A DNA stretch of 64,000 nucleotides from Stenotrophomonas maltophilia (GTDB lineage: Bacteria > Pseudomonadota > Gammaproteobacteria > Xanthomonadales > Xanthomonadaceae). A program made the translations under genes and the position numbers. The notes beneath the pieces were generated by a model, which made no database searches, had not been told where the DNA came from, and was given only the letters and a program-made list of their open reading frames with translations. This document shows positions 32,378-41,072 of this stretch, one piece after another. The stretch's first letter is position 1. The number at the start of each line of letters is the position of its first letter. The stretch spans positions 3,596,001 through 3,660,000 of the forward strand of contig NZ_NERD01000002.1 in assembly GCF_002799155.1 (NCBI RefSeq). The letters run 5' to 3'.

Positions 32378-34696
32378 TCAGAACGCCATCGAGGTGCTGA
32401 ACATCAGCTGCCGGGGCGCGCTGCGCTGCAGTGTCTGGTAGTCCCCCGAGAACGACGAGCCGGCGATGGTGGCGGTGCCGATGTTGTGGCGGTTGAACAG
32501 GTTGCTCACGTCCAGCCGCAGCTCCAGGCCGGGCACGGCGCTGTCCGCACCGAAGCGATAGGCGGCATAGGTGTTGACCTGCCAGAAGGTCGGCACGCGG
32601 ATGTCGTTCTCGTAGGTGAAGGGCTGGCGCAGGTAGGAGGTGCTGGTGGCACCGAAGCGCCAGTCACCGAAGTGCGCGGAAAGATCACTCACCAGCGAGA
32701 TCTGCGGGTAGCCCGGCTGGGCGTTGCCCTTGATCGGGTACACCGTGTCCCCCACCACAAAATCACTGTCGTAGTACGAACGGGCCACGGCCACGCCCTG
32801 GTAGAACTGCAGGTGGTCGGTCAGGTCGGCGGTGATGCCGAGGTCAGCACCGATCACGTGCATCTTCGGCATCAGCCGCGCGGTGTTGATCTGCGCGAAC
32901 TGGGTGCCGATGGCGGCCGACAGCAGACGGTTGCGGATGTCGTTGTAGAACACGTCGCCGGTGATCGTCAGCCGGTCGAAGCGATGCGATGCGCCCACAG
33001 TCAGGTTCCAGTTCTTCTCCGGGCGCAGCGTGCCGGCCACGCGGTCGAACTCTTCCTGGTCGGTGATGGTCCACGCCGAGGCGGTGTAGCCGATGTTGCC
33101 GCGCTGGGCCACGCGATAGCCATTCATGGTGTTGGCCAGGTCGATGAAGGCGTCGGTGGATTCGGTCGGGCTCCAGAACAGCGAGACATGCGGCAGGAAG
33201 TTGCTCTTGGCCCGCAGCGTGCCGTTCACCGGCCGGTCCTTGGCATCCCCCAGGCCGCCACCGCTGGTGCGGAAGTCGACGGCCTTGAAGCCAACGCCCA
33301 GCTTCAGCGTGTCGTTCAACACGATGTCGTCCTGCAGGTAGAACTGGCGCGAGCGGGTCACCCAGCTCGATGCATTGTCAGTCTTGAATGCGGGGCCATA
33401 CACATCGAACGGACCGGTGGCCTTCAGCGGCGGGCCCTCGCCCAGCAGCGGCTGCTGGTACCACTCGGTCTTGGCCGCGGCCTTGCTCTTCTCCTGCCAG
33501 ACGCCAGCAGTGAAGGTGTGCGCGCCGGTCTCGAACTGCAGGTTGAGCATGCCACCCAGCCGGTTGAGGCGCGGCGTCTGCACCTGTTCGGAGAATGGCG
33601 CGCCGTTGGGCGACGGTACGGTCGGGTCGGTCAGCGTGGCCTGCGTATGGCTGTTGGCGTTGTACAGCTGCACGTTGCCGCTCAGGGCCGGGGTGATCTG
33701 GAAGCGATGGTTGATCGAGGACACGCGGTCGCGGGTGGTCTGGCCGGTGTCGTACGGAATCAGTTCGGACAGCTCACCGCAGGTGTAGGCGCCGCAGGAT
33801 TTGTCTGCGTTCTCCGGCGAGGCCACGTACCAGGCCCACGCGTAATCGGGATAGAAGATGTCGGCCTTCCAGCCCAGCTTGCGGATCATGTCGAAGGAAA
33901 TGTTGTTGTAGCCCCAGACCTTGGCCTTGCTGTCGGACAGGAACACGGTGAAGTCGCCCCAGGCGACGTCCTGCTGCAGCTTCAGGTCGCCGCGCAGGAA
34001 GTTCTGGGTGCCCTCGCCCTGGTACTTGTCGGCGGACACGCGCTGCAGGTCGACCAGCACCTTCGGGCCATGCTCACCGAGCTGGCCGCTCTGCCCGGAT
34101 ACGGTGGTGACCAACGTGCTGTTGCTGCCCACGCCCTGCTTCACGCGCAGGCTGGGGGTGTCCTGCAGCCCGCGCAGGCGGTATTCCAGGCTGCCGCCGT
34201 TGACGCTGCTGGAGAACACACTGACCGGTGCCCCACCGGGGCTGACCGTGATCGCGCCGATGCCATCGGGCACGCCCACGTTCACCACGCTGGTGCCGGT
34301 GAGCGAGAGGAAGCCGTTGTCATTCAGTGGCACGCCCTCGAAGGTGATGCCCATTTCATTCATGCGGAAGCCGCGCACGAACAGGCTGGTGGCGGAGATA
34401 TCCAGGCCCAGCCCGTCGGTGGCGGTGTAGCTGGCGCCCGGCACCTGCTTGAGCATGGCCAGGCCGTTGTTGCCGGTGACCATCGCGTCGAGGTCTTCGG
34501 CCTTGATGATGTATCGGTTGGGGCCGACCACCTGGGTCGGTGCCACGGCCGCACCGCGCGGTGTGGCGATGACCTGCAAGGCGTTGAGCGTGGTGGGCGT
34601 GTCGAGCGCGGCGTCGTGCGTGTCTGCGGCGTACGCAGGTGCGGCGATGGCCGTGATGATGGCCAGGGCGAGGCGCGTCGTGGGTGGGGTGTTCAT
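32378..34696 (-). CDS. TonB-dependent receptor
   Basis: 772 residues: signal peptide (AYA-AD), plug domain (QVIATPRG, IIKAEDLDAM, SLFVRGFRMNEM, GAPVSVFSSSVNGGSLEYRL), 22-strand barrel region and a C-terminal phenylalanine (MFSTSMAF). The plug's FEGVPLNDNG and related motifs suit the group taking up iron chelates or other ligands; no ligand can be named. A Cys pair (KSCGAYTCGE) lies in an extracellular loop. The ATG at 34696 starts the signal peptide; an open frame extends further but is not signal-like. No Fur box was found upstream. Confidence 0.93.
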   Translation of the reverse strand: MNTPPTTRLALAIITAIAAPAYAADTHDAALDTPTTLNALQVIATPRGAAVAPTQVVGPNRYIIKAEDLDAMVTGNNGLAMLKQVPGASYTATDGLGLDISATSLFVRGFRMNEMGITFEGVPLNDNGFLSLTGTSVVNVGVPDGIGAITVSPGGAPVSVFSSSVNGGSLEYRLRGLQDTPSLRVKQGVGSNSTLVTTVSGQSGQLGEHGPKVLVDLQRVSADKYQGEGTQNFLRGDLKLQQDVAWGDFTVFLSDSKAKVWGYNNISFDMIRKLGWKADIFYPDYAWAWYVASPENADKSCGAYTCGELSELIPYDTGQTTRDRVSSINHRFQITPALSGNVQLYNANSHTQATLTDPTVPSPNGAPFSEQVQTPRLNRLGGMLNLQFETGAHTFTAGVWQEKSKAAAKTEWYQQPLLGEGPPLKATGPFDVYGPAFKTDNASSWVTRSRQFYLQDDIVLNDTLKLGVGFKAVDFRTSGGGLGDAKDRPVNGTLRAKSNFLPHVSLFWSPTESTDAFIDLANTMNGYRVAQRGNIGYTASAWTITDQEEFDRVAGTLRPEKNWNLTVGASHRFDRLTITGDVFYNDIRNRLLSAAIGTQFAQINTARLMPKMHVIGADLGITADLTDHLQFYQGVAVARSYYDSDFVVGDTVYPIKGNAQPGYPQISLVSDLSAHFGDWRFGATSTSYLRQPFTYENDIRVPTFWQVNTYAAYRFGADSAVPGLELRLDVSNLFNRHNIGTATIAGSSFSGDYQTLQRSAPRQLMFSTSMAF

Positions 34697-34977
34697 GGCA
34701 GTAAATCCAGGTGCAGGGAGAGAGCGGCGCAGGCGCACGCCCAGCGCGTTGCAGCACCGGTGTCGGCGCCCTGGCTGGCGATGCGATTGCGTTGGGGGAG
34801 TGACGGCGCGGTGCGCGCTGGTCAGCAGACGAAGGCGATCATCTGCCGTGGGATTCGGTGGCGTGATTTCGACGTGCGAAATTCTTGCATCGCACTGCCG
34901 CATTCGCCATTGCGCCGTGGTACAGCGCCAATGGCGGTGGGGATGGGTGGGCTATACGTGGGTATAGCCCCGGCATG

Positions 34978-35001
34978 GTGGAGGCCGACCTTGGTCGGCG
35001 C
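34978..35001 (+). repeat. SMAG-like REP palindrome (GTGG variant)
   Basis: GTGGAG followed by GCCGACC-TT-GGTCGGC. Confidence 0.55.
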
Positions 35002-35003
35002 TT

Positions 35004-35030
35004 GTGTGCCAACCAAGGTTGGCACCCACC
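35004..35030 (-). repeat. SMAG-like REP palindrome (CCACC variant)
   Basis: Stem GTGCCAACC-AA-GGTTGGCAC followed by CCACC. A half copy with CTACC follows at 35041-35055. Confidence 0.55.
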
Positions 35031-35074
35031 GGGGCGGATGAGGTTGGCACCTACCAGGGCATAGGGACGCGCGG

Positions 35075-35908
35075 TTACTGCAGGACGAAACGCTCGATCG
35101 CGCGCGCCACGCCGTTATCGGCATTGCTGGTGGTTTCGAACCGCGCCACCGCCTTCACCGCGTCGATGGCATTGCCCATCGCCACGCTGGTACCGGCGTA
35201 TTGCAGCATGGTCAGGTCGTTCTCCTGGTCGCCGATGGCCATCACGTTGGCGCGGTCGATGCCCAGGTGTTCGGCCAGCTTCTGCAGGCTCGGTCCCTTG
35301 CCGGCGCGATGATCGAACACTTCCAGGAAGAACGGTGCGCTCTTCAGCACCGCGAAGCGCTCGGTCAGCTCGGCGGGCAGGCGCGCGATGGCGGCATCCA
35401 GCACGTCGGGTGCGTCGATCATCATCAGCTTGATGAAGGACATCGACGGGTCCATGTCGGCCACGCGGCGATAGGACAGCGGCATCCGCGAGAGATGCGA
35501 GTCGGCCACGGTGTAGTAGCTGATGTCCTGGTTGGGCGTATACATGCGCTGGCTGTCCAGTGCCTGGAAGTGCACGCCAAGGTCGCGGGCCACCTGCTCG
35601 CAGAACAGGAAGTCGTCGAAGCTGAGCGGATACTCGACCACGGTTTCGCGCGTGCCGATGCGCTGCACCAGGCCGCCATTGCAGGCGATGCAGTAATCAT
35701 CGTCGCCGGTGATGCCCAGCTCGTGCAGGAACGGCGCCAGGCCGGGAACCGGGCGGCCACTGGTCAGCACGATGTGCACGCCCAGCGCGCGCGCCTGCGC
35801 GATGGCCCGCTTGGCCCGGGCGGTAAGCGTGTGGGTGGGGTCCAGCAGGGTGCCATCCATGTCGATGGCGACCAGTTCGATGGTCGATTGCCTGCGGCCC
35901 ATGTCCAT
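35075..35908 (-). CDS. Cof-type HAD-superfamily phosphatase
   Basis: 277-residue cytoplasmic sugar- or nucleotide-phosphate phosphatase. HAD motif I DMDGTLLDP (about residues 14-22), motif II VLTSGRP, a C2B cap domain (the central 130 residues), motif III Lys in the GKGPSLQKLAEHLG stretch and motif IV GDQENDLTMLQYAG. It matches the YbiV/YidA/Cof group, which act on a range of phosphorylated metabolites. Two in-frame ATG codons (35908, 35902) are possible starts; the first is used. Divergent from the ExoD-like gene. Confidence 0.92.
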   Translation of the reverse strand: MDMGRRQSTIELVAIDMDGTLLDPTHTLTARAKRAIAQARALGVHIVLTSGRPVPGLAPFLHELGITGDDDYCIACNGGLVQRIGTRETVVEYPLSFDDFLFCEQVARDLGVHFQALDSQRMYTPNQDISYYTVADSHLSRMPLSYRRVADMDPSMSFIKLMMIDAPDVLDAAIARLPAELTERFAVLKSAPFFLEVFDHRAGKGPSLQKLAEHLGIDRANVMAIGDQENDLTMLQYAGTSVAMGNAIDAVKAVARFETTSNADNGVARAIERFVLQ

Positions 35909-36057
35909 TGCGTTCAACTCGTGCGGGGCACGCCAGTTTAACCCCTCATGCCCGGTTCACCTCTTTGCCTACGTTGGCCGGGATACTGCGGGGGCCTGTG
36001 CGTCCCCCACCGCAGGACGGCCCATTGACCGCCCTTCCCTGGAGAACCTTGCGACGC

Positions 36058-36720
36058 ATGACCTACCGTGCCCCCGAAACCAATGACAGCGCGCCCCTGG
36101 CCCAGCAGATCGAGCAGATGATCGACGAGCTGCCCGGCGACCAGGTGAGCGTCGGCACCCTGCTCAGCGCGCTGGGCGATGAAGGCCTGCTGCTGATCGT
36201 CATCCTGCTCTCGGCCATCTTCATCATTCCGGTGTCGATTCCCGGGTTGAGTACGGTGTTTGGCGCCTCGATCCTGCTGATCGGCCTGAGCCGGGTGCGC
36301 AACCGACCGCTGTGGGTGCCGCAGAAGCTGGCGCGCCGCGAGATCGCCACCGACAAGCTGAAGGCCAACCTGGGCCGTGCGCTGAAATGGGTGCACCGCA
36401 TGGAGCGGCTGTCGCGGCCGATGCGGCTGGCGGTGATGGTGCGCTCGAAGAAGATGATGCGCCTGAACAACCTGATGCTGGTGTTCGCGACCCTGCTGCT
36501 GATGGCGCCGGCCGGGCCGATTCCGTTCAGCAATACCTTGCCGGCGCTGGCGCTGATGTCGTTTGCGATTGGCTTCATCCAGCGCGATGGCGCGGCGGTG
36601 GCCGCCGGTTACGGTTTCGTGGTGGCCACGGTGGTGTATTTCGGCGTGCTGCTGGGTGGCGTGGGGTTCGCTGCCGAGTCCGTGTTCAGCGGGCTGCGCG
36701 TGGCGCCGTCGGAAGTGTAG
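36058..36720 (+). CDS. ExoD-family membrane protein
   Basis: 220-residue protein of the exopolysaccharide synthesis ExoD family, required in rhizobia for normal exopolysaccharide and alkali tolerance; its biochemical role is not known. Cytoplasmic N-terminus (QIEQMIDELPGDQVSVGTLL), then four to five membrane segments (GLLLIVILLSAIFIIPVSIP, LMLVFATLLLMAPAGPIP, AALALMSFAIGF-like, VVATVVYFGVLLGGVGF). The ATG at 36058 starts the conserved region. The TAG stop codon is part of the GTAG of the SMAG repeat that follows. Confidence 0.88.
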   Translation: MTYRAPETNDSAPLAQQIEQMIDELPGDQVSVGTLLSALGDEGLLLIVILLSAIFIIPVSIPGLSTVFGASILLIGLSRVRNRPLWVPQKLARREIATDKLKANLGRALKWVHRMERLSRPMRLAVMVRSKKMMRLNNLMLVFATLLLMAPAGPIPFSNTLPALALMSFAIGFIQRDGAAVAAGYGFVVATVVYFGVLLGGVGFAAESVFSGLRVAPSEV

Positions 36721-36744
36721 AGCCGAGCATGGGCTCGGCTCTAC
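36717..36744. repeat. SMAG-like palindrome containing the upstream stop codon
   Basis: GTAGAGCCGAGC-ATGG-GCTCGGCTCTAC, a perfect palindrome with GTAG on both strands. Its first TAG is the stop codon of the ExoD-like gene. Confidence 0.75.
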
Positions 36745-36763
36745 AAACGCCAGATCCAACGCA

Positions 36764-36785
36764 GTCGAGCGTGGCTCGACGCTAC
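36764..36785 (-). repeat. SMAG-like REP palindrome
   Basis: Stem GTCGAGC-GT-GGCTCGAC followed by GCTAC, ahead of the sorbosone dehydrogenase stop codon. Confidence 0.6.
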
Positions 36786-36789
36786 ACAG

Positions 36790-38100
36790 CTATTTCGCAG
36801 ACACCCGCCACACCACGTCGCCCACGTCGTCGGCCACCAGCAATGCACCCTCAGCGTCCATGGCCATGCCCACCGGTGCGCCCATCAGGGTCTTCTCGTC
36901 CTTCGAGGCGAAGCCGCTGACCACGGTCTGCGGCCGCCCGGTCGGCTTGCCGTCCTTGAACGGCACGTAGACCACTTCGTAGCCGCTCAACGGCGAGCGG
37001 TCCCAGCTGCCGTGTTCGCCGATGAAGGCGCCGCCGTGGTACTGCGCCGGCAGTGCCTGGCCGGTGTAGAACAGCAGGCCCAGCGGTGCCACGTGCGAGC
37101 CGATGGCGTAGTCCGGCACGATCGCCTTGGCCACCAGGTCCGGCCGCTGCGGCTGCACGCGCTCGTCCACGTGCTGGCCGTAGTAGCTGTAAGGCCAACC
37201 GTAGAAGCCATCCTCCTTCACCGAGGTGAGGTAATCCGGCACCAGGTCGGCACCGATCTCATCGCGCTCGTTCGCGACCGCCCACAGCTGGCCGGTGCTC
37301 GGCTCCCAATCCAGCCCGGTCGGATTGCGGATGCCCGAGGCGTAGATGCGGCTACCACGGGTGGCCACGTCCACTTCCAGCACCACCGCGCGGCGGTATT
37401 CGACGGCCAGGCCGTTCTCGGTGATGTTGCTGTTGGAGCCCACGCCCACGTACAGCTTGCGGCCATCGCGGCTGGCCAGCAGTTCCTTGGTCCAGTGGTG
37501 GTTGATGGTGCTGGGCAGGTCGGTGAACTCGCGGCCCTTGTCGGACATGCGGGTTTCGCCGGGCACGTAGTGGTACTGCATGATGTTGCCGGTGTTGGCC
37601 ACGTACAGCGTGTCGCCGATCAGCTGGATGCCGAACGGCGAATGCAGGCCCTCGATGTACACGTGCTGGGTCCACGTGGAAGTGCCAGGCGCACGGCGCA
37701 GCAGGGTGACCCGGTTGCCGCCCTTGCCCGCCTTGCCCGAGCGCGCCTTCACCTTGCCGGCGATCCACTGCTTGGGCGTGGTGACCGGTTCTTCCCCGGG
37801 GCCGTTGCCTTCCACCACCAGCACATCGCCATTGGGCAGGGTGAGCAGGCGGCGCGGATGCTGCAGGTTGGCCGCGATGCGTTCGATCTTCAGTCCGTCG
37901 GCCACCGTGGGTGACTGCCCCTCGGCCCAGCCGACGCCCTTGGGCACCTGCATCGGCGGCATCAGGAAGTTGGCCGGCTTGGGCAGCGGCGGCTGCGGGC
38001 CCGACTGGTCGGCCGGATGGTATTCGGCCTTGCCGGCACAGGCCGACAGCATCACGGCCAGCGCCAGGGCGCCCACGATGGGCAGGATGTGCTTAGCCAT
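36790..38100 (-). CDS. L-sorbosone dehydrogenase-like (PQQ-type beta-propeller) lipoprotein
   Basis: 436 residues: lipobox MLSACAG (Cys21), then a six-bladed beta-propeller of the glucose/sorbosone dehydrogenase family (RRLLTLPNGDVLVVEGNGPG, SPFGIQLIGDTLYVANTGNI, ASGIRNPTGLDWEPSTGQLW, GQALPAQYHGGAFIGEHGSW). Such proteins oxidise sugars or aldoses in the periplasm using PQQ; the natural substrate is unknown. A GGAGG site precedes the ATG at 38100. The first codons overlap the end of the upstream membrane protein gene by eight bases, so the two work as a pair. Confidence 0.9.
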   Translation of the reverse strand: MAKHILPIVGALALAVMLSACAGKAEYHPADQSGPQPPLPKPANFLMPPMQVPKGVGWAEGQSPTVADGLKIERIAANLQHPRRLLTLPNGDVLVVEGNGPGEEPVTTPKQWIAGKVKARSGKAGKGGNRVTLLRRAPGTSTWTQHVYIEGLHSPFGIQLIGDTLYVANTGNIMQYHYVPGETRMSDKGREFTDLPSTINHHWTKELLASRDGRKLYVGVGSNSNITENGLAVEYRRAVVLEVDVATRGSRIYASGIRNPTGLDWEPSTGQLWAVANERDEIGADLVPDYLTSVKEDGFYGWPYSYYGQHVDERVQPQRPDLVAKAIVPDYAIGSHVAPLGLLFYTGQALPAQYHGGAFIGEHGSWDRSPLSGYEVVYVPFKDGKPTGRPQTVVSGFASKDEKTLMGAPVGMAMDAEGALLVADDVGDVVWRVSAK

Positions 38101-38536
38101 GACGACCTCCCTGCAGCACCGGCGCCTGCAGTGACAGCAGGATCAGGCCCAGGGCGATCAGGGCCACGGTCAGCGCCGACAGGATCGTGCCCGGCACCGC
38201 GACGGCATAGGCATCGCGGCTGTGTACGAAGGCGTTCCAGATGGCCAGCACCACCGCCACCAGGTTGAGGAAGAAGTCGATGCGGTCGATGCGGGTAGCG
38301 GTGCCGTTGCGGCGCCAGACCGCGAACAGGTTGATCAGGCGCGGAATGATGGCGATCAGCAGGCCGAAGGTGATCAGCCAGGCGGCGGCCTTGCCCCACA
38401 TCACCTCGGCGCTGTTGAGATAGATCGCGTCGAAGATCAGCGCCCCGACGAAGAAGCCGAAGGGTATCGGATTCAACAGGCTGAACAGCGTGGTGCCGAG
38501 GCCGCGATGGGCCTGGGCGAGCGGATTGACCATCAT
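38093..38536 (-). CDS. DUF2231-like membrane protein
   Basis: 147 residues with four hydrophobic helices (PIPFGFFVGALIFDAIYL, AAAWLITFGLLIAIIPRLIN, FLNLVAVVLAIWNAFV, ILSALTVALIALGLILLSLQ). Members of DUF2231 usually sit beside periplasmic dehydrogenases or cytochromes and may anchor them or pass electrons; here the sorbosone-dehydrogenase-like gene overlaps its 3' end. The start at 38536 has a GGAGC site five bases upstream; a second ATG follows directly. Confidence 0.88.
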   Translation of the reverse strand: MMVNPLAQAHRGLGTTLFSLLNPIPFGFFVGALIFDAIYLNSAEVMWGKAAAWLITFGLLIAIIPRLINLFAVWRRNGTATRIDRIDFFLNLVAVVLAIWNAFVHSRDAYAVAVPGTILSALTVALIALGLILLSLQAPVLQGGRHG

Positions 38537-38642
38537 CGTTGCTCCGTGCGGAAGGGTGCACGGGCTGTAGTAGCACAGCGCGATGTGAGGGCGCGCGATG
38601 ACGCCGGGATGGGGTTGCCACTCCCGCCGAACGGGCACCGCG

Positions 38643-39065
38643 CTACGCGGATTCGTCCTCGCGCACCTCATGGAAGGGCAGCATCGTTTCGAATCCGAAT
38701 TCGTGTTCCATGCTGGTGCGGACCAGGCCGCCGATGGCGTAGCGACTGGTGTTGGCATGCACGTCTATGCCACCGGGCCGCCACTCGGTTCGCAGATGCA
38801 GCGTCTCTGCGCGTCGCATGACGATCCGCTCCTCCTGCAGCAGGGCCCGTCGGTGCCGCTTCATCAACAGGCGTAGCGGTTTCACCGTGGTGATGCCGAA
38901 TGCTGCCAGCTCGGGCAGCAACTCGGCGATATCGGCATCGTCGCCATAGTCGTGGCTGCGCGTATGCACGGCCAGCACCACCTTGCGGATGGCGGCGACC
39001 GAGAGCGGGGTCTGGTCTGCGCGCGCGCGGCCGCGCTGGCGTTCGTTCTTCATGTGCGTGGTCAT
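38643..39065 (-). CDS. Conserved hypothetical basic protein
   Basis: 140 residues, Arg-rich at the start (KNERQRGRARADQTPLSVAA) with a helical middle (ELLPELAAFGITTVKPLRLL) and KRHRRALLQEERIVMRRAE. No signal or membrane segment; may bind nucleic acid. Start uncertain: ATG at 39065 used, ATG at 39053 and an upstream GTG are alternatives. About 100 bases upstream of the DUF2231 gene in the same direction. Function unknown. Confidence 0.7.
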   Translation of the reverse strand: MTTHMKNERQRGRARADQTPLSVAAIRKVVLAVHTRSHDYGDDADIAELLPELAAFGITTVKPLRLLMKRHRRALLQEERIVMRRAETLHLRTEWRPGGIDVHANTSRYAIGGLVRTSMEHEFGFETMLPFHEVREDESA

Positions 39066-39305
39066 CCGCAAGTAGTTCTTCCTGTTTCCCACGACTCAAC
39101 TTCAACCGCGCGAAGATGGCGTGAAGATGTTTGAGTGCACTGTCATAACCAGACGTACTAAGTGTTTGTGACGCAATTTGCACATCTGCATATTGGGTGT
39201 GTGAAGAGGTAGGGGGTTCTTCGTTGTGTCGCGTTTGGCTCGTTGCGATGGGGCAGTCCCGCCCCGCCGTCCTGCCATGCCGATTCACAACAGAAGGATT
39301 CGTGT

Positions 39306-41072
39306 ATGAAGCGACACACGCAACGCTCCGCGCCACCGCGCTCTGCGCGCCTGGCCCTTGCCACTGCCTTGGTGCTGGGCAGCCTGGCCGCCACCGCCCA
39401 GGCCCAACAGGCCGATCCACTGGCGGGCATCCAGTGGCACCTGCTCAACACCGGGCAGACGGTCCCGGCCGACACGCTGCCGGTGGCCGGCAACGATCTG
39501 AACGTGGATGGCCTGTTCCGCAATGGCATCCGCGGCCAGGGCGTCACCATCGCCATCGTCGATGACGGCCTGCAGATCGCGCATCCGGACCTGGCGGCCA
39601 ACGTGGCGGCGGTGGCCGGCAAGAACTTCGCCAACGGTTCGAACAACCCCACCCCGACCAACCCGGATGTCGACAACCACGGCACCATGGTCGGTGGCAT
39701 CGCCGGCGCGGTAGGTGCCAACAACCTGGGCGTGCGCGGCGTGGCGCCGGCGGCGACCCTGAAGGGCTTCAACCCGATTTCGCGCTCAGCGCTGGGCAAC
39801 CAGCAGAGCAACATCGAGTACGCCTGGTGGGACGGCGCAGAATCGGCCGACGTGGAGGTGTTCAACAACAGCTGGGGCGCCGGCCCGGGCAATCCCAACC
39901 TGCCGCTGGCGTACAGCGAGAACACGATTCGTTCGTACGAGCAGGCGCTGTCGGGCACGCGCGGTGGCCGCGGCGGCATCTACGTGAAGTCGGCCGGCAA
40001 CAACTTCAACAATGCTTCGATCAGCCAGACCCAGGATGTCTGCACCACGGACACCAAGAACCGCAACACCGGCTGCGTGCCGGCCGGCCGCGATCCGCGC
40101 AACAACCTGTTCAACGTGATCACCGTAGGCGCGGTGCGCGCCGATGGCGTGCGCTCGTCGTACTCCTCCACCGGCTCGGCCCTGTGGGTGTCGGCCTTTG
40201 GCGGCGAGTACGGCCTGCAGGCGCAGTACGCCCCCGGCCTGGTGGCACGCGCGTACGACCCGGCCATCGTCACCACCGACGTGACCGGGTGCGCGCAGGG
40301 CAGCAACAAGAACACCAATCGCCAGAACACCCTGGACAGCAACCTGTCGGCCATCGACAGCACCTGCAACTACACCGCCAAGATGAACGGCACCTCGGCG
40401 TCGGCGCCGATGGTCTCGGGCGTGGCGGCACTGGTGCTGGAAGCCAACCCGAACCTGTCCTATCGCGATGTGAAGTACATCCTGGCCACCACCGCCACCC
40501 GCAACCACCCGAACCAGCCGGCGGTGACGCTGGCCGATGGGCGCACGCTGGTTCCGGGCTGGACGGTGAATGCAGCCAACCGTGCCTACAGCAACTGGTA
40601 CGGCTTCGGTGTGGTCAACGCTGCGCGTGCAGTGCAGGTCGCCGAGAACTTCCAGTCGCTGGGACCACTGGTCGACAGCGGCTGGCGCAACACGACGCGT
40701 ACCGTGGCCATCGGCAACACCTCGGCTGCCGCCGCACGCCTGACCTTCCAGTTGGCCAACGGCGCGCGCAACATCGAAAGCGTGCAGCTGGGCTTCCGGG
40801 TCAACCACCGCAACACGCGCCAGCTGCAGTTCGTGCTGGTGTCGCCCAGCGGCACCCGCAGCGTGGTGCAACCGGCGTTCACCGCGATCGGTTCGGGCAC
40901 GGGGGGCGCGCAGAGCAACTTCACCAGTTGGGACCTGCTGTCCAGCAATGCCTTCCTGGATGAGAATGCCAGCGGCACCTGGACGCTGGAAGTCACCGAC
41001 ATGGGGCAGGCCGCGACCGCTGCATCGCGCGGCAACCTCGAATTCTTCAAGATCCGCGTTCTGGGGCACTGA
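39306..41072 (+). CDS. Furin/kexin-type S8 serine protease with P domain
   Basis: 588-residue exported subtilase: signal peptide to about residue 34 (AQA-QQ), catalytic domain with Asp86 (IAIVDDGLQIAHPDL), His125 (DNHGTMVGGI), oxyanion Asn232 (VKSAGNNF) and Ser364 (NGTSASAPMVSGVAAL), then a proprotein-convertase P domain (about 450-588, RTVAIGNTSAAAARLTF, NASGTWTLEVTD). It lacks the N-terminal I9/S8 propeptide such enzymes normally need for folding: only about 35 residues separate the signal from the catalytic fold. The downstream coupled gene (TGATG) encodes a propeptide-like protein. Confidence 0.94.
   Translation: MKRHTQRSAPPRSARLALATALVLGSLAATAQAQQADPLAGIQWHLLNTGQTVPADTLPVAGNDLNVDGLFRNGIRGQGVTIAIVDDGLQIAHPDLAANVAAVAGKNFANGSNNPTPTNPDVDNHGTMVGGIAGAVGANNLGVRGVAPAATLKGFNPISRSALGNQQSNIEYAWWDGAESADVEVFNNSWGAGPGNPNLPLAYSENTIRSYEQALSGTRGGRGGIYVKSAGNNFNNASISQTQDVCTTDTKNRNTGCVPAGRDPRNNLFNVITVGAVRADGVRSSYSSTGSALWVSAFGGEYGLQAQYAPGLVARAYDPAIVTTDVTGCAQGSNKNTNRQNTLDSNLSAIDSTCNYTAKMNGTSASAPMVSGVAALVLEANPNLSYRDVKYILATTATRNHPNQPAVTLADGRTLVPGWTVNAANRAYSNWYGFGVVNAARAVQVAENFQSLGPLVDSGWRNTTRTVAIGNTSAAAARLTFQLANGARNIESVQLGFRVNHRNTRQLQFVLVSPSGTRSVVQPAFTAIGSGTGGAQSNFTSWDLLSSNAFLDENASGTWTLEVTDMGQAATAASRGNLEFFKIRVLGH

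Larger units (their letters stand above)
34697..35074. other. Intergenic region upstream of TonB receptor
   Basis: 378 bases. 34697-34940 probably holds the receptor promoter, with no operator recognised. 34949-34970 is a hairpin (GGGCTATAC-GTGG-GTATAGCCC). 34978-35055 carries two complete and one half SMAG-like element. Confidence 0.55.

Noticed and set aside
34697..34900. Possible Fur box upstream of the TonB receptor at 32378
   Set aside because: No GATAATGATAATCATTATC-like 19-mer at any acceptable level was seen.
32201..35041. 946-codon open frame on the plus strand across the TonB receptor
   Set aside because: It is the complement of a well-supported receptor gene; high GC makes the antisense frame open. 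Composition is His/Arg/Gly/Ala without any domain.
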